Shown here one piece after another: positions 32,198 through 37,597 of a stretch of 37,597 nt of DNA. Below the pieces are notes generated by a model that did no database searches, was not told the DNA's origin, and worked only from the letters and a program-made list of their open reading frames with translations. Position 1 is the first letter of the stretch, and every line of letters begins with the position of its first letter. A program made the position numbers and the translations under genes. Source of the stretch: Hyphomicrobiales bacterium (GTDB lineage Bacteria > Pseudomonadota > Alphaproteobacteria > Rhizobiales > Xanthobacteraceae); assembly GCA_009377695.1 (NCBI GenBank), contig WHTP01000053.1, forward strand, positions 1-37,597, read 5' to 3'.

Positions 32198-33160
32198 TCA
32201 GATCCTGGGGGCGGGTGGACCCGCCCCCGGCGAAGCGAAGCGGCCGCGGATATTGAAAGCGCTCTCGGCAAGCCCGAGCAGCGACATCGCGAGGATTGGC
32301 CAGCCGAAGACGACGACCGCGAAATAGGCGCCGACGAGCGCAAAGGCGCGACCGCCCATGCCGCGCGTGATGTTGTGCAGCACCGCGAAACCCATGAGCG
32401 CGTAGGCCATGAACAGGCTTGCCGCCAGCACCCCGGACAGCATGCCGGGCAGGTCGGGAAGGAAAGACCCTGCAATCGCCGCCGCCAGTATTCCCGGGGT
32501 GATCCCAGGCAGCGTCATGGTCGAGAGGTCGGGCCACGGGCGGCGTAGCCGCCCGGAGATTTTCACGACCCGGCCCGCAAGCCAGAGATTGAACGTGTTG
32601 AGAATCGTCAGCAGCACTGCCGCCGCCGGCGGTAGTGCTGCCACCAGGATGTCGAGGATGCGGCTGGGATCCGTGCGTCCCGGAATTTGCGTCTGGTCCT
32701 GGGCGCGTAGCCCACGCTCAAACGCACTGCGCATTTCGGTTTGGAACGTTTCCTTGTCGGTGCCGAAATTGAGCACGGCGACGGCAATCACCAGCGAGCC
32801 GATGATCGCGGCCCAGAGAACAAGGCGACCGATTGGATACCACTCCATTCCGCCAGCCGATCCGTTCGTCGCCACCGTACGGCCAAGCAGCGCCAGATAA
32901 CCGAGCCACCACGCGGGCAGGCCGACCCCGAACAGGAACGCAAGGCAGAACGTGAAGCCGAGTGTGAGGCCAAGGCCCGTTGCCGCCAGCAGCGCGCCGA
33001 GCAGGCCGGCAACATGGGTCCAGCCCATGGCCGCGATGAGGATCGGCAGCGATGAGAGATAGAACAGGAGAGTCGCGAGGATCGAGCTGGTCGCGACCGA
33101 TGCGAACAGCAGCGCAGCCGCCGCGCCGGCGCCAATTGCAACGAGAAGAACCTGTACCAT
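32198..33160 (-). CDS. DUF2232 family membrane protein
   Basis: This 320-residue inner-membrane protein matches the DUF2232 family found between rpsR and rplI in alphaproteobacteria. It has about eight hydrophobic segments and the conserved C-terminal run VVFGWPILAMSLLGLAESAFNIRGRF. The function is unknown; relatives such as YybS in Firmicutes are also encoded near rplI. ATG 33160 (MVQVLLVAIG) gives a normal start; the frame is open 17 residues upstream, without family sequence. A palindromic repeat lies in the gap to rpsR. Confidence 0.88.
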   Translation of the reverse strand: MVQVLLVAIGAGAAAALLFASVATSSILATLLFYLSSLPILIAAMGWTHVAGLLGALLAATGLGLTLGFTFCLAFLFGVGLPAWWLGYLALLGRTVATNGSAGGMEWYPIGRLVLWAAIIGSLVIAVAVLNFGTDKETFQTEMRSAFERGLRAQDQTQIPGRTDPSRILDILVAALPPAAAVLLTILNTFNLWLAGRVVKISGRLRRPWPDLSTMTLPGITPGILAAAIAGSFLPDLPGMLSGVLAASLFMAYALMGFAVLHNITRGMGGRAFALVGAYFAVVVFGWPILAMSLLGLAESAFNIRGRFASPGAGPPAPRI

Positions 33161-33233
33161 CGCAAGCTGTCCCGCTTCGCAGCGGTTAGAGGCGGCAGGA
33201 TGCCGCCCCAACCATCGGCCGTCGCACTATTTG

Positions 33234-33304
33234 AGCATGATCTTTTCCGAAAACCGGTATCCGCCCTGGATCAAGTCCGGGGCAGGCTTTTTCGGGATCA
33301 TGCT
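33234..33304. repeat. Palindromic repeat between rpsR and DUF2232 gene
   Basis: AGCATGATCTTTTCCGAAAA (from 33234) and TTTTCGGGATCATGCT (to 33304) are inverted copies with a 4-nt insertion in the left arm; GGTATCCGCCC..GGGGCAGG lies between. This AGCATGATC...GATCATGCT repeat type is widespread in alphaproteobacterial intergenic DNA. It separates rpsR from the DUF2232 gene and may modulate read-through. Confidence 0.75.
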
Positions 33305-33390
33305 ATCCGCGGTGGCCTTGCTCGATTCTCTAATTCTCCGCTCATTCCCGCCTCCGACCTGATCGGGAGCCGGGACGAGCGGCAGGGTGC

Positions 33391-33636
33391 TTACCGGATC
33401 ACGTAAGGCAACAGCCCGAGGAAGCGGGCACGCTTGATCGCCCTCGCAAGCTCACGCTGCTTCTTGGCCGAAACCGCAGTGATGCGGCTGGGCACGATCT
33501 TGCCACGCTCCGAAACGTAGCGTTGCAACAGCCGCACGTCCTTGTAATCGATCTTCGGCGCATTGGCGCCAGTGAACGGACAGGTCTTGCGGCGGCGGAA
33601 GAATGGCCGGCGCGTTTGGGTCGGTGCAAAGCCCAT
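33391..33636 (-). CDS. rpsR: 30S ribosomal protein S18
   Basis: S18 binds 16S rRNA together with S6. The 81 residues show [13 protein letters not shown], the conserved [44 protein letters not shown] and FLGLLPYV. The single Cys and basic N-terminus are normal. It starts two bases after the rpsF stop, so the two are translationally linked, fitting the S6:S18 complex. Confidence 0.97.
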   Translation of the reverse strand: MGFAPTQTRRPFFRRRKTCPFTGANAPKIDYKDVRLLQRYVSERGKIVPSRITAVSAKKQRELARAIKRARFLGLLPYVIR

Positions 33637-33638
33637 CG

Positions 33639-34124
33639 TTATGCCTCCGTAGCCTGCTCGTCGGGCGCGTCGTCACGCGGTGGGCGTGCGCCGCGCTCTC
33701 CGCGATCACGGTCGCCGCGATCGCCACGGTCACGGAAGCCGCCGCGGTCGCCACGATAACCTCCGCCACCACCGCCGCGCTCGTCGCGCTCGCGATCCCG
33801 GTCCACCTTGCGCATCATCGCCGACGGGCCCTCTTCAAGCTCGTCGACGCGCACGGTCAGGTAGCGCAGGACTTCTTCGTTCAGGCGCTCCTGCCGCTCG
33901 ATCTCATTGATCGCGGCGGGCGGCGCGTCGAGATTCAGCATCGTGAAATGCGCCTTGCGGTTCTTGCGCACGCGATAGGAGAGCGTCTTCACGCCCCACT
34001 GTTCGATCTTGGTGGCCTTGCCACCCAGTTGTTCGACAATGCCCTTGAACTGGGCGGTCAGTTCTTCGACCTGCTGCGCGCTGGCGTCCTGGCGCGACAG
34101 GAAGACGTGCTCATAAAGCGGCAT
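33639..34124 (-). CDS. rpsF: 30S ribosomal protein S6
   Basis: S6 pairs with S18 on the platform of the 30S subunit. The 161-residue product has [22 protein letters not shown], the central [25 protein letters not shown] and [11 protein letters not shown]. The body ends near residue 110, and the remaining 50 residues form a basic/acidic, Gly-Arg-Asp-rich tail ([19 protein letters not shown]), longer than in E. coli and typical of rhizobial S6. I chose ATG 34124; an upstream frame to 34232 runs through the leader. Confidence 0.97.
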   Translation of the reverse strand: MPLYEHVFLSRQDASAQQVEELTAQFKGIVEQLGGKATKIEQWGVKTLSYRVRKNRKAHFTMLNLDAPPAAINEIERQERLNEEVLRYLTVRVDELEEGPSAMMRKVDRDRERDERGGGGGGYRGDRGGFRDRGDRGDRDRGERGARPPRDDAPDEQATEA

Positions 34125-34306
34125 GAAAATGCCTTTCCCTTTCTTTCGAGCCGATCCTGGCGCCAAGCCCTCCGAGCCCTTTCGGGAAAGGCTCGAATGC
34201 TGCGAAGGCGGGAACACTGGACGCCGGACCACTCGGCCCTGCCGCGCGAGGTTAACCTCGCTCGACCGTCCGTTCAGCTCCCGGCCAGGATCGAGCGGAG
34301 GCGGTG
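34125..34306 (-). promoter_or_regulatory. rpsF 5' leader with hairpins
   Basis: Between the predicted promoter and the rpsF start lies a leader of about 175 nt. It has a hairpin at 34174-34194 (GAGCCCTTTCGGGAAAGGCTC) and a perfect 14-bp palindrome CGAGGTTAACCTCG at 34247-34260. Many bacteria have an S6:S18-binding leader motif before rpsF that gives feedback control; a GGCCGAGTGGTCCGGC segment here (minus strand, around 34220-34237) could form such a structure. This is inference. Confidence 0.4.
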
Positions 34307-34334
34307 TTTATAGGGTCTCCCGACGAAAACGCAA
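34307..34334 (-). promoter_or_regulatory. rpsF operon promoter
   Basis: On the minus strand, TTGCGT (34334-34329) is followed after 16 bp by TATAAA (34312-34307). This is a good sigma70-type promoter for the rpsF-rpsR operon and fits a strongly expressed ribosomal protein gene. Transcription would start near 34300. Confidence 0.6.
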
Positions 34335-34352
34335 GCGTTTGAGAGGTGGCGT

Positions 34353-34444
34353 GTAGCCCGGCTGAACGTGAGCGACATCCGGGTCAGGCCACGGGGATGG
34401 CACTGGATGTCGCCCTCAGCGCGTCAAGAGCGCGCTTTGGCTAC
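34353..34444. repeat. Palindromic repeat (GTAGCC...GGCTAC)
   Basis: The outer ends GTAGCC and GGCTAC (34353 and 34439-34444) and inner parts GCGACATCC and GGATGTCGC are inverted, the middle is unpaired. It resembles the abundant GTAGCCCGGATGAGCG-type intergenic repeats of Bradyrhizobium relatives. It lies just upstream of the rpsF promoter. Confidence 0.65.
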
Positions 34445-34554
34445 AGTTCCTTCGGACCTTGAGGTCATCTTCGGCGGTCTGTTACGCCGAACCACCTTCC
34501 GGTGGTTACATCGTCCAGAGAGAGAGAGCGGTAACGGGGCCAGTCGTGGCTGCC

Positions 34555-34962
34555 CTAGCCGGGGATGGTGGGGAAGTTGCGCTGAAACCAGAGCACAACA
34601 TCGTCGATTACGTGCGATCCTCCCTGCTGATGGAAGAACGTAATCTCTCGATCTTGATTCGGGACGGCCGGATCCCACAGCCGACTTGTGTTGAGGAGAA
34701 CGTGAACTGCCGCGTATTGCCCCTCTGTGAATCGACAAGCTTTTACCAGGCTTCCACCCGCGAACTGGGGGTGAAGGTCAATATTGAGGACGTGAGGTTG
34801 GGCCCCGTCCGGATCAACCGTAAACGCAAGGATCGCGTTGAAACGAGAACTTTCGTGAACGAGTGCGTCCGGGACCTGCTCGATAGGAAAGCGCCGAGTC
34901 CTGTTCCCAGAAAGCGTAAATGTGCCACCGCTTAGAACAATGTAATCTGGCAACGTGGCCAT
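34555..34962 (-). CDS. Conserved-looking protein of unknown function
   Basis: I do not recognise this 135-residue protein, but it looks real. ATG 34962 has a GAGGGAAG ribosome binding site, composition is balanced rather than Arg-rich, and the sequence has alternating hydrophobic strands: YIVLSGGTFTLSG, RFNAILAFTVDPDGAQPHVLNIDLHPQF, TEGQYAAVHVLLNTSRL, ITFFHQQGG, DDVVLWFQRNF. There is no signal peptide or membrane segment. Base composition around and upstream of it is lower in GC than the ribosomal genes, which suggests separate acquisition. It stands alone between rpsF and a broken AraC gene. Confidence 0.65.
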   Translation of the reverse strand: MATLPDYIVLSGGTFTLSGNRTRRFPIEQVPDALVHESSRFNAILAFTVDPDGAQPHVLNIDLHPQFAGGSLVKACRFTEGQYAAVHVLLNTSRLWDPAVPNQDREITFFHQQGGSHVIDDVVLWFQRNFPTIPG

Positions 34963-35296
34963 TGTCTGCTTCCCTCTCAGTCATAGGCCCGAGATGCACC
35001 CCCAAGTAAGCTTTCTTACTGAACCCTGTCTTGGAAATATGCGAACTGAGAATTGGAAAATAACGAACTCGACTTCGGTTAAGGGACTGGCGATGGCTTC
35101 CGCAGTCTATTGGCAGCAAACGGAAGGCTAAGCGCAATTAAGGACACGACAGCGCTCGCATGACAGCAAATAGAAGGCGCGGTCCGCCCCGCTGCGCCTT
35201 TTGCAGCAGCAGCGAGCAGCCTCAACTACGGATGCTTAACGTCACTCGTCCAGCCGGTACTGCATTCACGGTCATTCCCCCCGGACGTTGGTGTTA
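34963..35296. other. AT-richer gap
   Basis: These 334 bases are clearly lower in GC than the surroundings (35005-35080 especially) and hold no gene I can support. A 70-residue plus-strand frame at 35160 overlaps the 3' end of the broken AraC gene and is not protein-like. The promoter of the 135-residue gene should be here. Confidence 0.5.
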
Positions 35297-36274
35297 TCAG
35301 ACCTCTCGCCGGGTACCGCGAAAATGCGTCGGCGGCGCGCCGAAGCGGCGCCGGAAGCGGTGGTTGAAATAGGATACGTCGTTGAAGCCGGCTTCCAGCG
35401 CAATGGCGCTGACGGTTCAGCCGGTATAGCGCGGATCGGCGAGCATCTGATGGACACGCGCGAGGCGCACGTTCAGCAGGAATTCCGAGAACGTGGTTCC
35501 TTCACCCTCGAACAGCCGCTGTACATAGCGCGGCGTCACGCGATGGCGCGCCGCCACGGCGTTCACGTTAAGCCCGCAATGGCCGAAATTGTCAGCGACG
35601 GTGCGTTTGATCGCTTGCAGCCGGGCCATGCGCAGGCCGCGGCCTTCGGCAACGAAGGCAGCGTCACGGGTGGCTCCGAGCACGAGCGCGAACAGGTCGC
35701 GCACGTGGACCGCAGCGACCTTGGCCAGGTCGGCGTTGATCGATGTCTGCCCCTCCTCAAGAAACCGGAGGTAGCCGAGCAGGTATTGCAACGCTTCGAC
35801 GTCCGCCGGGATCCGTCTCAGCATTGCGCCATCTGGGTTCGGCACGAGCGGGGCCAGCTCGGCGCGGCGAATATGGACGCAGCGATAATGCGCGGTGGAC
35901 GGGGTCGCGCATGTACCGGCTTCCGCCGCGTTCATCACGACCGCCTCGCCCGCGCTGAAGGCAATCTCGCGACCGCGTTGGGCCGCTGTGCCGTCCGACG
36001 TACTCACGAAGAAGCCGACATCGTCGTTGCCGTCGGCGACGAGCGCGGGCGTTCGTGAAAAGCGCACCGGCGATATGATCGACGTCACCAGATCAAGATT
36101 CGGCACGCTGTGCACTATGAGATCGGCATGAAACGGCACGTCGGGCGCCGGCTCGATCTCGGTGTGGAATACTGATCGTCCGAACAATTCCCGCCAGACA
36201 GGGATGCGGTCTCGCGCCGGCAGGTCGTCGGTCGAAAACCGCACCGGCTTGAAATCTGCAGCCTGCGTCTCCAC
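35297..36274 (-). pseudogene. AraC family regulator interrupted by an in-frame TGA
   Basis: The gene encodes an AraC-binding-like sensory domain followed by a double helix-turn-helix, a paralogue of the regulator at 15616. The first helix-turn-helix is whole (NVNAVAARHRVTPRYVQRLFEGEG). Then DPRYTG is followed by TGA at 35419-35417 and, in the same frame, TVSAIALEAGFNDVSYFNHRFRRRFG, the normal second helix-turn-helix, ending at TGA 35297. One CGA-to-TGA or similar change would explain it. The truncated product would lack the second DNA-binding helix. The start is uncertain; GTG 36274 with GGAGTG upstream fits the family start, and the frame is open to 36460. Confidence 0.85.
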
Positions 36275-36451
36275 GGGGCAATCACTCCGCTGACTGTGGT
36301 GCTCCGCCCGTCGAAAGGTACACGCACTATCCTGCAACGTCGAGGCGAGGTTGTTCGCTACAGGACAAGCCTTGTCGCTCCTGCCCAAGACGCACAACAA
36401 GAGCGCGCAATATGCTCGTTCGTTCATCCCGGGGCGGGATCGGAGGGGCAA

Positions 36452-37282
36452 ATGGCGCACAGGTTAATTCGTTCGGCGATAGCGGCAAGCCTGCTGCTAT
36501 CGTCGGGGGTACTCGGTTTGACGGCCGGAGCGCGGACGGTGCATGCGGCCGACCTTCCGGTCGCGCCGCCGGTCGTGGCCACCGTCCACGGCTGGGCTGG
36601 CTGCTACGTCGGCGTCAATGCGGGCTGGATGGGTGGAGCGGATCGAATCACGACGCGTCCGGGGCCAGGAGGAAGTCTCGGCCCTCTGAGCGGTCTTCCG
36701 CCGGCCGATGCAGCGCTTCTCACGAGCACCTACTCTTCCAATCAATCCGCGGGGTTCACCGGTGGCGGACAGACCGGCTGCAACTGGCAGCGTGCCGGAT
36801 CGCCGCTCGTGATCGGCGCTGAATTGGATTTCAACGGGGCCCGCCTCAGGGAATCTGTGACTGCCGCATATGCACCTGTCACGCTGCCGGTGACCGGCAT
36901 AGATATTCCGGGCCGCATCGAGGTCGTCACAAAGAGGCTGGACTGGTATTCGACCATCCGCGGCCGGTTGGGTCTTGGGTGGGATCGCTGGCTCGCCTAT
37001 GTGACGGGCGGACTCGCGATCACACACATCCGTTCGAGTCTAGACATCCCCGTGGCTCCGTTCGCCGGTTCGGATTCCAGAACCAGATACGGGTGGACCG
37101 CCGGCGGCGGTGTCGAATATGCCTTTGCCAGCAAATGGACTGTCAGGCTTGAGTATCTCTTTCTCGACTTCGGGGCGTATACCTACGTGGCGCCGCACAC
37201 CATCGCAAACGCGCGGTTCTGGTCGGCGGATGTCGATGCCCGCGAGCATGTGCTGCGCGCAGGCTTGAACTACAGGTTCTGA
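36452..37282 (+). CDS. Outer-membrane beta-barrel protein (Omp31-like)
   Basis: This 276-residue protein has a signal peptide (MAHRLIRSAIAASLLLSSGVLGLTAGARTVHAADL, cleavage after HAA or nearby), then the family start GWAGCYVGVNAGW. Alternating beta strands follow: SAGFTGGGQTGCNWQ, LVIGAELDFNGA, WYSTIRGRLGLGWDRWLAYVTGGLAITHI, RYGWTAGGGVEYAFASKWTVRLEYLFLDFG, and a C-terminal strand VLRAGLNYRF ending in Phe as BAM substrates do. Omp31/porin-like barrels are abundant in Hyphomicrobiales. Two Cys in the mature part (CYVG, GCNW) are unusual and could pair. ATG 36452 has a GGAGGGG ribosome binding site. Confidence 0.92.
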   Translation: MAHRLIRSAIAASLLLSSGVLGLTAGARTVHAADLPVAPPVVATVHGWAGCYVGVNAGWMGGADRITTRPGPGGSLGPLSGLPPADAALLTSTYSSNQSAGFTGGGQTGCNWQRAGSPLVIGAELDFNGARLRESVTAAYAPVTLPVTGIDIPGRIEVVTKRLDWYSTIRGRLGLGWDRWLAYVTGGLAITHIRSSLDIPVAPFAGSDSRTRYGWTAGGGVEYAFASKWTVRLEYLFLDFGAYTYVAPHTIANARFWSADVDAREHVLRAGLNYRF

Positions 37283-37364
37283 ACGATAGCGCGTCCACGC
37301 GAGCGGGCCGCCGGTCGCGGCTGGATCTAGAAGGCGCGCCTCTCGCGCAGCAACGCCCAGGCCT

Positions 37365-37392
37365 CAAGCTTACGCGGGGCTGCGTAAGCTTG
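37365..37392. repeat. Perfect 11-bp inverted repeat (hairpin)
   Basis: CAAGCTTACGC (37365-37375) and GCGTAAGCTTG (37382-37392) are perfect arms around GGGGCT. It lies 83 bp after the porin-like gene. There is no T run after it on the plus strand, so it may be a factor-independent terminator only weakly, or a mobile-element end. Confidence 0.65.
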
Positions 37393-37475
37393 CCTGCGAT
37401 GTTCCGTCCAAAACGCTAGTATTCACCGCCATTCAAGCGTGAGTCATATTGGTTCGTGCCATAGTACTCGACTCC

Positions 37476-37597
37476 CTATCGGAAAGCCAAAGAACGCAGG
37501 GATTTGATGGGTAGTTTTTGGGAAAGCAGTTGGTCGAGGAAGGCGACGACTTGAGCGGGACTTGCGGCGACGAAGATTTTCCGGAGCGTGTGCAGGC
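37476..37597 (-). CDS. 3' end of an unidentified protein, cut by the window edge
   Basis: On the minus strand the frame reads LHTLRKIFVAASPAQVVAFL then DQLLSQKLPIKSLRSLAFR before a TAG at 37478-37476. The 40 residues have a plausible amphipathic pattern, but no family is recognised and the 5' part is outside the window. It could be a transposase tail; that is a guess. Confidence 0.3.
   Translation of the reverse strand, partial: LHTLRKIFVAASPAQVVAFLDQLLSQKLPIKSLRSLAFR

Noticed and set aside
35160-35372. 70-codon plus-strand frame
   Set aside because: It overlaps the conserved 3' part of the AraC pseudogene on the other strand and has no protein-like features.
1-37597. tRNA or rRNA genes
   Set aside because: I looked for T-loop-type sequences and rRNA stretches and saw none that support a call; a dedicated scan would be more reliable.

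Overview
The window is high-GC DNA that reads as an alphaproteobacterial (Hyphomicrobiales, Bradyrhizobium/Nitrobacteraceae-like) chromosome. The reasons are protein similarity in style and order (NnrU, YfgM-like protein, Der; the rpsF-rpsR-DUF2232-rplI ... dnaB-alr-radA-cvpA-purF order), an S6 with an Arg/Gly-rich tail, an Omp31-type porin, and many intergenic palindromic repeats of the kind common in this order. This assignment is inference; no rRNA or tRNA gene was seen.

Layout. 1-785 is gene-free. 786-6229 is a plus-strand core block: Na+/Ca2+ exchanger, NnrU, panB, a YfgM-like membrane protein, a Lys/Pro-rich lipoprotein and der. 6419-9344 is a minus-strand block read cvpA-purF-SDR. From there rightwards the window alternates between pieces of a conserved minus-strand housekeeping series (cvpA; radA at 20438; alr at 22475; dnaB at 23875; rplI, DUF2232, rpsR and rpsF at 31534-34124) and accessory cargo between the pieces.

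Cargo 1 (9571-20420) holds an exported inhibitory-type serpin, a minus-strand operon of MFS transporter, periplasmic binding protein and PhzS-like flavin monooxygenase with a divergent AraC regulator, an AidB-type acyl-CoA dehydrogenase, a 5'-truncated LVIVD-repeat protein and a higBA toxin-antitoxin pair with a clear promoter/operator. Cargo 2 (25592-31103) holds a cyclopropane-fatty-acid synthase-like enzyme, a small haem-binding secreted protein, a transposase remnant, a TetR/MFS efflux pair with two matching operators, and an orphan Bug-type binding protein. The right end (34353-37597) has an unknown 135-residue protein, an AraC gene broken by an in-frame TGA, an outer-membrane beta-barrel protein and the tail of an unidentified ORF.

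The most unusual structure is a family of CTAG-ended palindromes. An A element (75 bp) and a B element (81 bp, two perfect 30-bp arms) form a composite at 9402-9570. The composite recurs inverted at 21930-22095 and decayed at 31323-31442, with a related C element touching the rplI stop. All copies sit where the housekeeping series is interrupted. A and B have different arms but the same ends (CTAGTGT) and similar 21-nt loops, and the B loop is not inverted although its composite is.
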